This document shows positions 7,147-16,175 of a DNA stretch of 64,000 bases, in pieces. The translations under genes were made by a program, and so were the position numbers. The notes under the pieces are model-generated. The model saw only the letters and a list, made by a program, of their open reading frames with translations, was not told the DNA's origin and made no database searches. The stretch is from Haloglycomyces albus DSM 45210 (GTDB taxonomy: Bacteria; Actinomycetota; Actinomycetes; Mycobacteriales; Micromonosporaceae): NCBI RefSeq assembly GCF_000527155.1, contig NZ_AZUQ01000001.1, positions 2,353,615 to 2,417,614 of the forward strand, read 5' to 3'. Each line of letters begins with the position of its first letter. Position 1 is the stretch's first letter.

Positions 7147-8834
7147 GTCTAACGCGACCGAAGAATCTTGCCGCACCGTCCGAATTGGCTCCCGGAGGGT
7201 TGCGCGTCGTTCCTCTGGGGGGACTGGGCGCGATCGGTCGTAACATGACCCTCTTCGAGCATGAGGGTCGTCTTCTGATTGTGGACTGCGGAGTGCTGTT
7301 TCCCGATGTGGATCAGCCCGGGGTGGATTTGATTCTGCCGGACTTCTCACCGATTCTGGATCGGCTCGACGACATTGAAGCCATCGTGGTCACTCACGGC
7401 CACGAGGATCATATCGGTGGTATTCCATACCTGTTGAAACATAAAAACGACATTCCTCTGGTCGGGTCGCAGTTCTCGATCTCGCTCGTTGAGGCGAAGC
7501 TGAGAGAGCACCGCATCAAGCCGACCACCACGATCGTCACCGAGGACGACACCCTGGACCTTGGTCCGTTCGGGCTGGAGTTTCTAGCGGTCAACCACTC
7601 GATTCCGGACGCTTTGGCGGTCGCGATTCGTACCTCTGCCGGTTTGGCCCTGCACACCGGGGACTTCAAAATGGACCAGTTGCCGCTGGACGGCCGCATT
7701 ACCGACCTGGCCGGCTTCGGTCGTTTGGGCCGTGAAGGTGTGGACCTGCTCCTGTCCGATTCCACGAACGCGGAGACGCCTGGTTTCGTGACGTCGGAAC
7801 GTGAAATCGGACCGGTCATCGACGACATGTTCGACGGGGTGCAGGGGCGTATCATCGTCGCCTCGTTCGCCAGCCACGTGCACCGCGTGCAGCAGATCTT
7901 CGACGCCGCGCACAATCACGGCCGGAAGGTCGCCTTCGTGGGCCGTTCCATGGTGCGCAACATGGGGATCGCCCAGGACCTTGGCTTGTTGCGGGTTCCC
8001 GAGGGGCTTCTGGTCAGCATGGATCGGGCGGTGGATCTGCCCAACGACGAGGTCGTCTTCATGTCGACCGGTTCGCAGGGCGAACCGATGAGTGCCTTGG
8101 GACGCATGGCCTCCGGTGACCACCGGCATATCACCATCGAGCCCGACGACACGATCATTCTGGCCTCGTCGCTGGTACCGGGCAATGAGACCGCCGTCTA
8201 TGGTGTGATCAACCGTCTTGCCATGACCGGGGCTACGGTGATCCACAAGGGTGTGGCCAAGGTGCACGTCTCGGGGCACGCGCCGGCCGGTGAGTTGCTG
8301 TACGTGCTCAATACCGTGAAGCCGTCCAACGTCATTCCAATCCACGGAGAGGCACGCCATCTACAGGCGCACGCGCGTTTGGCGACGCAGTCCGGAGTGG
8401 AAGAGGATCAGGTGATCGTGGCGGAGAACGGTGACGTCATCGATCTGATCGACGGTAAGGCGGAGCTGGTCGGGCATGTCGACAACAAACTCGTTTACGT
8501 GGACGGTCTTTCCGTGGGCGACGTGGTCGAGCCCGTTCTGCGGGAACGTCGCGTGCTCGGAGACGGGGGATTCATCTCGGCGACGGTAGTGATCGATTCG
8601 GAGAACGGCAAGGTCGTCGGTGGCCCCACGATCTCGGCCAAAGGCTTCTCCAACGATCCACGTGCCTTTGACGAGGTTTTGCCGTTGATCAACAGTGCGA
8701 TGGAAAAGGCGGCCCGTGACGACGTCCTCGATCCGCACCGTCTGCAACAGATCATGCGTCGAACGGTGGGGAAGTGGGTCAACGACACCTATCGGCGGCG
8801 CCCCATGATCGTTCCGCACGTGCTGGAGGTTTAA
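7143..8834 (+). CDS. rnj: Ribonuclease J
   Basis: 563 residues. It is a metallo-beta-lactamase/beta-CASP nuclease. The zinc motif HGHEDH is at 85-90 within VVTHGHEDHIGGIPYLL. Further ligands lie in ALHTGDFKMD and LLSDSTNA, and the beta-CASP region includes SFASHVHR, FVGRSM, STGSQGE and the terminal HVSGHAPAGE and IPIHGEARH motifs. RNase J performs 5' exonuclease and endonuclease processing of mRNA and rRNA. The GTG start overlaps the dapA stop by 4 bases. A strong bidirectional hairpin follows 17 bases after the stop. Confidence 0.96.
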   Translation: MSLTRPKNLAAPSELAPGGLRVVPLGGLGAIGRNMTLFEHEGRLLIVDCGVLFPDVDQPGVDLILPDFSPILDRLDDIEAIVVTHGHEDHIGGIPYLLKHKNDIPLVGSQFSISLVEAKLREHRIKPTTTIVTEDDTLDLGPFGLEFLAVNHSIPDALAVAIRTSAGLALHTGDFKMDQLPLDGRITDLAGFGRLGREGVDLLLSDSTNAETPGFVTSEREIGPVIDDMFDGVQGRIIVASFASHVHRVQQIFDAAHNHGRKVAFVGRSMVRNMGIAQDLGLLRVPEGLLVSMDRAVDLPNDEVVFMSTGSQGEPMSALGRMASGDHRHITIEPDDTIILASSLVPGNETAVYGVINRLAMTGATVIHKGVAKVHVSGHAPAGELLYVLNTVKPSNVIPIHGEARHLQAHARLATQSGVEEDQVIVAENGDVIDLIDGKAELVGHVDNKLVYVDGLSVGDVVEPVLRERRVLGDGGFISATVVIDSENGKVVGGPTISAKGFSNDPRAFDEVLPLINSAMEKAARDDVLDPHRLQQIMRRTVGKWVNDTYRRRPMIVPHVLEV

Positions 8835-8851
8835 AGCGCCGAGTTATCGTA

Positions 8852-8885
8852 ATGGCCCTGGAATTCTTCGCAATTCCAGGGCCAT
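8852..8885. terminator. Hairpin terminator between rnj and a convergent gene
   Basis: A 14-bp perfect stem (8852-8865 with 8872-8885) has a 6-nt loop CTTCGC. It lies between the rnj stop and the stop of the minus-strand membrane-protein gene, so it can serve both. There is no long U tract; AT-rich bases follow on the right side. Confidence 0.75.
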
Positions 8886-8889
8886 AATT

Positions 8890-9687
8890 CTATTGCGGTG
8901 GGTTTTGGTTGGGTTGCATGGTCACCGTCGGCTGATTGGGGCCGCCGCCGGTCACCGGCCCGTAGTATGGTCCCTGGTTCTGCTGGGGCTGCATCTGCAG
9001 TTTTAGATCCATGAGGAACGTGGAGGCCGCGAGCGCGATGGAGCCGAACATGACGAAGTAGAAGCCGCCCCCGACCGAGACGCTGATGTCCACCTCGTCT
9101 TGGTCCTGCTGCAGAAAGTCGACCATATGGGAGGCCTCGGCCATGGGAATGTAGGCGGCGGCGATGCTCAGGACCGCCAGAAAGACCGCAGCGGCACGGA
9201 CCGGCCATTTGATTCGATCGAAGCGGGTTGCGGCCGCGATGACGGCGAGAACCAGGAACGGCAGGATGATCAGGCTCTTGTTTTCGAATCCACCCGAAGC
9301 GGCATAAGGGATGGAGTAAATGGAGAACATGCCTCCCGATTCACTGAGATCCTCCGTGTCGACCTCGACGATGGGGAGGATGAGTCCCACTGCCAGGAGG
9401 ATGAGTCCGAGGGCGGCGACGATGAGCCCCAGGATCATGCCCAGCGGCGGTTCGGGTTTCGACATCGCGGGAGCGGGTGGAGGCATGGCCGGGGGTGGCG
9501 GGGGCGGCGCCGAGTGCGGCGGTTGCTGCTCACTTGGGCTGCTGGGTTGAGACGAGCCTTGGTCGGTCGGCGGGGTCATGTCCGGCGCGAAGGAGACCTT
9601 GTCGGCATCGGAATCGGGTATGGAGTCGTCCCCGGATTGATTGCCGTGTTCCGGAGGCCCCGAGGGAGACGGGTTTGAATGTGTCAT
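8890..9687 (-). CDS. Pro-rich four-helix membrane protein
   Basis: 265 residues from the ATG at 9687, which has GGTGGGG upstream. A longer open frame to 10542 is antisense to the SDR gene and is not used. The first 95 residues are polar, with Pro/Gln/Ser runs (PPHSAPPPPPPAMPPPAPAM). Four hydrophobic segments follow, for example MILGLIVAALGLILLAVGLI, LIILPFLVLAVIAAAT, AAVFLAVLSIAAAYIP and FYFVMFGSIALAASTFLM. The C-terminus is Gln/Pro/Gly-rich again. Such Pro-rich membrane proteins are frequent in actinobacteria. I recognise no family and infer no function. Confidence 0.75.
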   Translation of the reverse strand: MTHSNPSPSGPPEHGNQSGDDSIPDSDADKVSFAPDMTPPTDQGSSQPSSPSEQQPPHSAPPPPPPAMPPPAPAMSKPEPPLGMILGLIVAALGLILLAVGLILPIVEVDTEDLSESGGMFSIYSIPYAASGGFENKSLIILPFLVLAVIAAATRFDRIKWPVRAAAVFLAVLSIAAAYIPMAEASHMVDFLQQDQDEVDISVSVGGGFYFVMFGSIALAASTFLMDLKLQMQPQQNQGPYYGPVTGGGPNQPTVTMQPNQNPPQ

Positions 9688-9779
9688 GTCCCCACCATAC
9701 TGGACGGGGACTCCGGGCAACCGTATGATTGCGTGAAACACCGTCACGTCGTTGGGAAGTGCCGACGAACGTCGCCGTG

Positions 9780-10484
9780 TTACTTCTTTGGTGTGGACAT
9801 CGACAATGGATTCGGCGGTGCGACACGGACGTCCTCGAAAACCAGGTCGGCGGGAGAGTCCACCAGGGCGATGATCGAGTCGGCGATGCTGTCGACACTG
9901 GTGGCGCGGGCAGGATCGTACTTCGCTCCGAGGTCGTCGCGAACCTGACGCTGCATGTCGGTGTCGAAATGGGAGGGATACAGGCTCGAAACCCGCACTC
10001 CGTGAGGTCGTTCCTCCGCTCGTAGGGAATCGGCGACCGCTTTCAGCGCATGCTTGGACGCCGCATACGAGGCCCATACCGGACCGGCGGAGAGTCCCGC
10101 TCCGGAATTGACGAACAGAATATGCCCCTTCGATTCTCGCAGGCGAGGCAAGAGCACTCGAGTCAACTCCACGGGAGCCAGTACATTGACGTCCAGAGAC
10201 TGACGCCACTGTTCCAAACCTTGTTCGGCGAGTGAACCGATATGGGCCACACCGGCATTGTGAATGAGAATGTCCACCTCGTCCACATCGGCTTGCTGTA
10301 CGGCACCGGCTATCGTCGTGGCGTCCGACAGATCCGCCACAATGGTCGTATCGACGTCCAGGTCTTCCACAGACGAGTCGTTCCGTACCACCGGAACCAC
10401 CCGGTCGCCGTGAGCGATGAATTTTTCCGCCAGCGCACGACCCAAACCGCGTCCGGCGCCTGTAATCACTACTGTTTTTCCCAC
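9780..10484 (-). CDS. SDR-family oxidoreductase
   Basis: 234 residues, a classical short-chain dehydrogenase. The N-terminal Rossmann motif is TGAGRGLG (about 8-15), then a D-L pair in VADLSD. NAG is in LIHNAGVAH, the catalytic Ser is in FVNSGAGLSAG and YAASK is the active-site Tyr/Lys. The lack of an acidic residue after beta-2 (VVRNDSS) suggests NADPH, by inference. The substrate is unknown. The mycobacterial homologue (Rv2750) occupies the same place beside ftsK. It is divergent from ftsK with about 60 bases between. Confidence 0.92.
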   Translation of the reverse strand: MGKTVVITGAGRGLGRALAEKFIAHGDRVVPVVRNDSSVEDLDVDTTIVADLSDATTIAGAVQQADVDEVDILIHNAGVAHIGSLAEQGLEQWRQSLDVNVLAPVELTRVLLPRLRESKGHILFVNSGAGLSAGPVWASYAASKHALKAVADSLRAEERPHGVRVSSLYPSHFDTDMQRQVRDDLGAKYDPARATSVDSIADSIIALVDSPADLVFEDVRVAPPNPLSMSTPKK

Positions 10485-10546
10485 GTCTGTACTTTAACGC
10501 CCAACTCCGCAGCAAGTCTTCCATTGTGAGGGTTATCCTCAATTAC

Positions 10547-13153
10547 ATGGCCGGAACCTCACGTGCCCGTAAGACTACGGCGAAGAAGCGATCGCGCACC
10601 ACGCGATCGAGTGCACGACGCTCCACGAACACACGTCGCACTCCACCGAGGCAGAGCGGCGGAGCCAAAAAGCGGACCACCGCACGCCGTTCCTCCACGG
10701 CGGGGCGCACGAAAAGGACCCCCGCGCAGAAGCGGGCCGCCAAACAACGTCGTGCCGATATGATTCCCGGACCGCTCGAAGCCGGAGGTATGGCGGCACG
10801 GGGAATTTGGAGCGGAACCGCCCGCGCCACCGGGTGGCTCGCCCGTTCGGTGGGACAGGAAGCCGCCAGCGCGCGCGAGTTGGACCCCGAATTCCGACGT
10901 GACGGTTTGGGGCTCATCTGGATCGCGCTCGGCATTGTGTTGGGCGCGGCCGTATGGTTCGACGTCACCGGCGTGGCGGGCAAGTACTTTTCCTTCGGTT
11001 TGGAATGGCTCATGGGCTTGGCCACCCGCGTGTTGCCGGTCCTCTTGGCGTTGTGGGGAGTCAAACTCATGCGTCAAGCACCTCCCGAGGAAGGACACGG
11101 ACGCTCTCTGGTCGGCTGGATCGCCATGTGGGCCGCCTGCCTCGGCCTACTGCATCTCATTGACGGCCAACCCACCGCCATGAGTGACCGTATGGAGGCG
11201 GGCGGACAGCTCGGCTGGATCATCGGTGGAGCGCTGTCCTTCGGAGTCTCGGCCTGGGTGGCGGTGCCTTTGCTCGTGCTGCTGCTGTTTTTCGGCGTAT
11301 TGGTCGCCACGGCCACGCCGGTCGCCGAGATCCCGGCACGTCTGGCGTCGTTGTGGGCCTTGGCGACCGGAAAGGTTCCCGACTATTCCGGAGCGTCGGA
11401 AACGCGCGATGCGGACCCGCCGGATACTCCCAAGAAGTCAAAACGGCGTCGTCCCACCAAATCCGAAACACAGGACACCGTGGTCATGAGCGAGGAGGAC
11501 GAGCCCTCCGGGCCACCACGGTTGAAACCACAGGAGGTACCCCAGCTCAACGACGATCCGATCGATGTGGCGGAGGAAGCCGGTACCGGAAGTGCCGATT
11601 CGGCGGCGGTCATCATGCCCGAGAAAGCCCCCGAACCGCCTACCGCGTCCGCGCCGTTGGTCAACGAGGTGGATTCGGAGGGTACGTACGAGACGCCCTC
11701 GCTCGACCTCCTGACGGTCGGCCCGGCCGCCAAGAAACGCTCGAAGGCCAACGAAACCGTCATCGCCTCACTTCAAGAGGTCTTTGAACAGTTCAAAGTA
11801 GACGCCGCGGTTACCGGATTTACGCGTGGACCCACGGTGACACGCTACGAAGTGGAACTCGGCCCGGCGGTGAAGGTCGAACGTGTTCTGCAGCTGTCGA
11901 AGAACATCGCCTACGCGGTCAAAAGCGCCGATATCCGTATCATCAACCCGATCCCCGGGAAAAGCGCCGTCGGTGTGGAAATCCCCAATACCGACCGGGA
12001 AAACGTCGCCCTGGGAGACGTGCTGCGCTCGCGGCAGGCACGCGACGACCAACACCCCCTCGTGACCGGGCTGGGCAAGGACATCGAAGGCGGCTTCGTG
12101 CTGTCCAACCTGACCAAGGCTCCGCACATGCTCATCGCCGGAGCGACCGGGTCGGGTAAATCCAGCTGCATCAACTCGATCCTCATGTCACTGTTGACCC
12201 GTGCGACCCCGGACGAGGTGCGTGTCCTGTTGGTGGACCCCAAACGCGTCGAGCTCAGTTCCTATGAGGGCATTCCCCATCTGGTGCATCCCATCGTCAC
12301 CAACCCGAAGAAGGCCGCCGACGCGTTGAACTGGGTGGTCAAGGAAATGGACCAGCGTTACGAAGACCTCGCCGGAGCCGGAGTGCGGCACATCGAGGAG
12401 TTCAACAAAAAGGTCGACGCCGGAGAGCTGGAAACCATGCCCGGCAGTGACCGTCCCGCCCGCAAACACCCCTACCTCCTGGTCATCGTCGATGAGTTGG
12501 CCGATCTGATGATGGTGGCGGCACGGGACGTCGAGGAAGCCGTGGTCCGTATCACGCAGCTGGCCCGAGCGGCGGGCATCCACCTCATCCTGGCGACACA
12601 ACGCCCCTCGGTGGACGTCGTGACCGGACTGATCAAGGCCAATGTGCCCTCGCGGCTGGCCTTCTCCACCTCGTCCCTGGCCGACAGCCGAGTCATCCTG
12701 GACCAGCCGGGAGCCGAGAAACTGGTCGGTCGCGGAGACGGGCTCTTCCTCCCCATGGGTGCGGCCAAACCCGAGCGTATCCAAGGGTCCTGGGTCGGAG
12801 ACGCCGAAATCGACGCCGTGGTCGCCCATGCCAAACAGCAGATGACCCCGCAATACATCGAAGAGGTCACCGCGAGCGCATCGGCCAAGAAGGACATCGA
12901 CCCGGATATCGGCGGTGATCTCGACGTGCTCTGTCAGGCCGTCGAGCAGGTCGTGACCACGCAATTCGGATCGACATCGATGCTGCAACGTAAACTACGT
13001 GTCGGGTTCGCCAAGGCGGGCCGCCTGATGGACCTCATGGAAACGCGAGGCGTCGTCGGCCCCTCCGAAGGTACCAAGGCCCGAGACGTCCTGGTGAAAC
13101 CGGATGACCTGGACGGGGTCATCGCTTCGTTGAGAGGAGAACCCACCCCATGA
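10547..13153 (+). CDS. ftsK: DNA translocase FtsK/SpoIIIE
   Basis: 868 residues from the ATG at 10547; a GTG 21 bases earlier is in frame but adds MRVILNY, which is unlike the family. The N-terminus is very basic, then four membrane helices (about residues 125-270, e.g. WIALGIVLGAAVWFDV, VPLLVLLLFFGVLVA). A Pro/Asp/Glu-rich linker follows, then the alpha/beta motor: Walker A GATGSGKSS at about 532-540, Walker B LLVIVDELADLMM, and LILATQRPSVDVVTG. The C-terminal winged-helix gamma domain (STSMLQRKLRVGFAKAGRLM) reads directional chromosome sequences. FtsK pumps DNA at the division septum. Its stop overlaps the next gene (ATGA). Confidence 0.96.
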   Translation: MAGTSRARKTTAKKRSRTTRSSARRSTNTRRTPPRQSGGAKKRTTARRSSTAGRTKRTPAQKRAAKQRRADMIPGPLEAGGMAARGIWSGTARATGWLARSVGQEAASARELDPEFRRDGLGLIWIALGIVLGAAVWFDVTGVAGKYFSFGLEWLMGLATRVLPVLLALWGVKLMRQAPPEEGHGRSLVGWIAMWAACLGLLHLIDGQPTAMSDRMEAGGQLGWIIGGALSFGVSAWVAVPLLVLLLFFGVLVATATPVAEIPARLASLWALATGKVPDYSGASETRDADPPDTPKKSKRRRPTKSETQDTVVMSEEDEPSGPPRLKPQEVPQLNDDPIDVAEEAGTGSADSAAVIMPEKAPEPPTASAPLVNEVDSEGTYETPSLDLLTVGPAAKKRSKANETVIASLQEVFEQFKVDAAVTGFTRGPTVTRYEVELGPAVKVERVLQLSKNIAYAVKSADIRIINPIPGKSAVGVEIPNTDRENVALGDVLRSRQARDDQHPLVTGLGKDIEGGFVLSNLTKAPHMLIAGATGSGKSSCINSILMSLLTRATPDEVRVLLVDPKRVELSSYEGIPHLVHPIVTNPKKAADALNWVVKEMDQRYEDLAGAGVRHIEEFNKKVDAGELETMPGSDRPARKHPYLLVIVDELADLMMVAARDVEEAVVRITQLARAAGIHLILATQRPSVDVVTGLIKANVPSRLAFSTSSLADSRVILDQPGAEKLVGRGDGLFLPMGAAKPERIQGSWVGDAEIDAVVAHAKQQMTPQYIEEVTASASAKKDIDPDIGGDLDVLCQAVEQVVTTQFGSTSMLQRKLRVGFAKAGRLMDLMETRGVVGPSEGTKARDVLVKPDDLDGVIASLRGEPTP

Positions 13154-13539
13154 CCAAAGCGGAACGCGGAATCGAAGGAGCCATCGCCGACGCACAGCGG
13201 CGTGGAGAATTCGACAACCTACCCGGCGCGGGGAAACCCTTGCCGCAGGATTCCGAATCCTATGGCGAGGACTGGTGGTTGAAGCAGAAGAGTACCCGGG
13301 AAAACATCGGTGCCGACGCCTTGCCCACCACCATCAAGCTCGCCCGTGAACTCGACGCACTCGACGACACTCTCGCAGGGCTTTCCACCGAAACCCGGGT
13401 ACGAAAATACCTGGACGACCTCAACACGCGACTGAAGAAGGCCCTCATGTTCCCCGGCGACGGGCCACCCCTCCGGCGTGGACTCGTGCAGGTGGACGAG
13501 GCCGTCGACGCCTGGCGCTCCCAGCGACGCGACGCCTGA
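13150..13539 (+). CDS. DUF1992 (DnaJ-homologue subfamily C28-like) protein
   Basis: 129 residues. It opens with the conserved DUF1992 pattern: AERGIEGAIADAQRRGEFDN LPGAGKPL, then WWLKQK and IGADALP, which match the domain shared with eukaryotic DNAJC28. The rest is helical and charged (TRVRKYLDDLNTRLKKAL). There is no J domain, so a chaperone role is not implied. The ATG overlaps the ftsK stop by 4 bases, so it is translated with ftsK. Molecular function is unknown. Confidence 0.88.
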   Translation: MTKAERGIEGAIADAQRRGEFDNLPGAGKPLPQDSESYGEDWWLKQKSTRENIGADALPTTIKLARELDALDDTLAGLSTETRVRKYLDDLNTRLKKALMFPGDGPPLRRGLVQVDEAVDAWRSQRRDA

Positions 13540-13570
13540 GGCCGCCCCTGAGCCGGCGAGTCGACCGGGT

Positions 13571-13627
13571 GGCGGAGGTGCACATCACTCTCTAGTCGTG
13601 GAGTGAAAGGTAATGCACCTCGCCGCC
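13571..13627. terminator. Nested hairpin before rimO
   Basis: The outer arms are GGCGG(-)AGGTGCA at 13571-13582 and TGCACCTCGCCGCC at 13614-13627, pairing with a 2-nt bulge. Inside, TCACTC (13585-13590) pairs with GAGTGA (13601-13606). There is no U tract. It may end the ftsK-DUF1992 transcript. Confidence 0.45.
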
Positions 13628-13659
13628 TCGGCCCCCGGCAAAGTCCCCACGATGGTCGG

Positions 13660-13665
13660 TAGAAT
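13660..13665 (+). promoter_or_regulatory. Putative -10 TAGAAT of rimO
   Basis: TAGAAT stands 7 nt before the GTG start at 13673 with no Shine-Dalgarno, compatible with leaderless transcription. The -35 is not evident. Confidence 0.4.
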
Positions 13666-13672
13666 CTGACTG

Positions 13673-15121
13673 GTGTCAGCAGTGGATGAAAACTCACGAA
13701 AAGTATCGGTCGTCACCCTAGGATGCGCTCGCAATGAAACCGACTCCGAAGAGTTGGCGGCGCGTCTGGACCAGGGTGGGTGGTCGCTCACCGAGGAAAG
13801 CGACGACGCCGATGTCATCATGGTGAATACCTGCGGTTTCATCGAGCAGGCCAAGACCGAATCGATCGACACGCTTCTGGCGGCGTCCGACACCGGCAAG
13901 AAGGTCGTCGCTACCGGCTGCATGGCACAGCGTTACGGTGACGAACTGGCCGGATCGCTGCCGGAAGCCGACGCCGTTCTCGGTTTCGACCATTATCCTC
14001 GCATCGCCGAACGGCTGGATCAGGTCCTCGCCGGGGAGACGGTCACCTCGCATCGACCCACCGACCGGCGCAAGATGCTCCCGGTCAGTCCGGTACAGCG
14101 CCAGGACAACGACACGGTCGTCCCAGGCCACAGCCGGGAAAGCCAGGCCGACTCCGCGGCCGTCGACCAATCGGCGCCGGCCCACCTCACCGTCATGCGT
14201 CGACGGCTCAGCAGCGGACCGGTGGCCAACTTGAAGATCGCCTCAGGTTGCGATCGACGCTGCACCTTCTGCGCCATCCCCAGCTTCCGTGGCTCGTTCA
14301 TCTCCCGTCATCCCGATGAGATCGTCGCCGAGGCGGAGTGGCTCGCCTCCGACGGCGTCCGTGAACTCAACCTTGTCAGTGAGAACACCACGTCCTACGG
14401 TAAGGACCTGGGCGACCCCGACGCGCTGGTGGGCGTATTGAAGCGCCTCGCCGACATTGACGGGATTGAGTGGATACGGCTGTCGTACCTGCAGCCGGCC
14501 GAACTGCGCCCGGCGCTGATTACGGCAATGGGAACGATAGACCAGGTCGTTCCCTATTACGATCTGTCGTTCCAGCATTCCGCATCGGAGGTACTGCGGC
14601 GGATGCGGCGTTTCGGTTCCACCGAGACCTTCTTGGCGCTTCTCGATCAAATTCGCTCCTATGACCCGAACGCGGGAGCCCGCACGAACGTCATCGTCGG
14701 CTTCCCCGGCGAGACGGAGGCCGACGTCGACGAATTGGCGGATTTCCTGGATCGGGCCCAGCTGGATGCCACCGGAGTATTCGCCTACTCTGACGAAGAC
14801 GGGACCGCCGCCGTCGAACTCGACGGTCACGTGGACCAAGACGTCGTCGACGAACGTGTCAGCCGCATATCGGCATTGGTCGACGAGCTGGTCACCCAGC
14901 GCGCGGCGGAGCGTATCGGTGAGACCGTCGACGTGCTGGTGGAATCGGTCGCCGACGACGGTGTCGACGGGCGGGCGGCGCATCAGGCCCCCGAGGTGGA
15001 CGGAACGACCGCGCTGGTGGGCGATGTCGACGATCTTCGGGTGGGCGATATGGTTACGGCACAAGTTGTAGACGCCTACGGTGTAGATCTGACCGCTGAA
15101 GTAATCGAGGTTTCTCGGTGA
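13673..15121 (+). CDS. rimO: Ribosomal protein S12 methylthiotransferase RimO
   Basis: 482 residues. It has the N-terminal MTTase (UPF0004) domain with Cys residues in TLGCARNETDSE, VNTCGFIEQA and TGCMAQRYG binding one Fe-S cluster. The radical-SAM motif CDRRCTFC (C-x3-C-x2-C) lies after SG, near residue 197, and is followed by IPSFRGSFISR. The core continues to NVIVGFPGETE, and a C-terminal TRAM domain binds the substrate. RimO methylthiolates an Asp of ribosomal protein S12. An unusual polar insertion of about 40 residues (QRQDNDTVVPGHSRESQADS region) separates the two domains. The GTG start has no ribosome site. Its stop overlaps pgsA (GTGA). RimO rather than MiaB fits the TLGCARN form and the pgsA neighbour. 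Confidence 0.95.
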   Translation: MSAVDENSRKVSVVTLGCARNETDSEELAARLDQGGWSLTEESDDADVIMVNTCGFIEQAKTESIDTLLAASDTGKKVVATGCMAQRYGDELAGSLPEADAVLGFDHYPRIAERLDQVLAGETVTSHRPTDRRKMLPVSPVQRQDNDTVVPGHSRESQADSAAVDQSAPAHLTVMRRRLSSGPVANLKIASGCDRRCTFCAIPSFRGSFISRHPDEIVAEAEWLASDGVRELNLVSENTTSYGKDLGDPDALVGVLKRLADIDGIEWIRLSYLQPAELRPALITAMGTIDQVVPYYDLSFQHSASEVLRRMRRFGSTETFLALLDQIRSYDPNAGARTNVIVGFPGETEADVDELADFLDRAQLDATGVFAYSDEDGTAAVELDGHVDQDVVDERVSRISALVDELVTQRAAERIGETVDVLVESVADDGVDGRAAHQAPEVDGTTALVGDVDDLRVGDMVTAQVVDAYGVDLTAEVIEVSR

Positions 15122-15690
15122 GCACACATCCCCGACCGGTATCGGTGTGGAATATCGCCAATGCCATTACCGTCGCGCGAATCGCGCTGATCCCGCTGTT
15201 CGTCTATATCGTCGTTCAATCGGGTATGGACGACGCCAAGCTCCAAATCATCGCGACCGCGGTGTTTCTCATCGCCTCCCTTACCGATTTTCTGGACGGT
15301 TGGCTGGCGCGTTCGCGCGGATTGGTGACGTCGTTCGGTAAGCTCGCCGATCCGATCGCGGACAAGGCGTTGATCGGGGCCGCGCTTATTCTGTTCAGTT
15401 TTTACGAGGTACTCCCGTGGTGGGTAACGGTTATTATTCTGGTTCGTGAACTGGGAATAACCGGACTACGCATGGCTGTTTTGAGACATGCGGTGATTCC
15501 GGCGGGTAGCGGTGGTAAAGCCAAGACTGTTTTTCAGATCTCCGCTGTGGCCTGGTATTTGTTCCCTTGGCCCGAGCCGATTGACATGCTGGGGCCGATA
15601 TTGATGGCTATAGCGTTCGTACTGACGGTATTCACCGGACTGGACTATCTCTGGAAAGCCTGGAAAGTGTCTGGACGCAATGTCGGGTAA
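15118..15690 (+). CDS. pgsA: CDP-diacylglycerol-glycerol-3-phosphate 3-phosphatidyltransferase
   Basis: 190 residues, an integral membrane CDP-alcohol phosphotransferase. The catalytic signature DG(x2)AR(x8)G(x3)D(x3)D is present as DGWLARSRGLVTSFGKLADP followed by IAD. About five or six membrane helices are visible (LIPLFVYIVVQ, IIATAVFLIASL, ALILFSFYEVLPWWVTVIIL, ILMAIAFVLTVFTGL). It makes phosphatidylglycerophosphate for PG and cardiolipin. The position after rimO and before clgR matches the actinobacterial PgsA. The related inositol enzyme is possible but usually lies elsewhere. The GTG overlaps the rimO stop. Confidence 0.92.
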   Translation: MSTHPRPVSVWNIANAITVARIALIPLFVYIVVQSGMDDAKLQIIATAVFLIASLTDFLDGWLARSRGLVTSFGKLADPIADKALIGAALILFSFYEVLPWWVTVIILVRELGITGLRMAVLRHAVIPAGSGGKAKTVFQISAVAWYLFPWPEPIDMLGPILMAIAFVLTVFTGLDYLWKAWKVSGRNVG

Positions 15691-15740
15691 ACGCGCTAGT
15701 CTATAAAGCAACACTCAAATTGACAGACTTGGAGGACGCG

Positions 15741-16175
15741 ATGGTCTTGATGAGGGAAATGCTTGGACAGACCCTTCGACGACGTCGCCGTGCCCAAAGG
15801 CGGACCCTGCGCGAGGTTTCCAAAGACGCGAACGTGAGTCTGGGGTACCTCTCCGAAATCGAAAGAGGTCACAAGGAACCGTCCAGCGAGCTGCTCTCGT
15901 CGGTTTGCGGCGCACTCCAAGTGAAACTCAGCGAGGTCCTAGCGGATGTCACCCGTGAAGTCTCCAGGGCCGAACGCGACGATCACGTGGAAACGGACGC
16001 CACACAGGTTCGGGTGCTGCCTCGTCCGCAGCTGCCCGCCACCGAGCACCGTCGCCCTCTGGGTGGCGGCGACAAGCACGCTCGGCCCAAGGGTTCTTCC
16101 GTGCCGGTGAATTCGTCTCACAAGCGAACGACGGGTGGCGAAGTGACCAATTCGGTGCTGGAGTCGATCGGCTGA
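15741..16175 (+). CDS. clgR: ClgR-type XRE transcriptional regulator
   Basis: 144 residues from the ATG at 15741, preceded by GGAGG at ideal spacing. An in-frame TTG at 15720 is less likely. The helix-turn-helix region (about 14-65: LRRRRRAQRRTLREVSKDAN, LGYLSEIERGHKEPSSELL) is very similar to ClgR of mycobacteria and streptomycetes. ClgR activates clp protease genes and, in mycobacteria, its own operon with pspA. The tail is polar. It ends LESIG and lacks the Ala-Ala end reported to make streptomycete ClgR a Clp substrate. pspA follows 276 bases later. Confidence 0.9.
   Translation: MVLMREMLGQTLRRRRRAQRRTLREVSKDANVSLGYLSEIERGHKEPSSELLSSVCGALQVKLSEVLADVTREVSRAERDDHVETDATQVRVLPRPQLPATEHRRPLGGGDKHARPKGSSVPVNSSHKRTTGGEVTNSVLESIG

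Noticed and set aside
6127-7350. Minus-strand frame over dapA
   Set aside because: Antisense shadow; Arg/His-rich composition, no motif.
9688-10542. Minus-strand open frame extending the membrane-protein gene
   Set aside because: It is out-of-phase on the same strand as the SDR gene, Arg/Gly-rich, and the ATG at 9687 has a good ribosome site.
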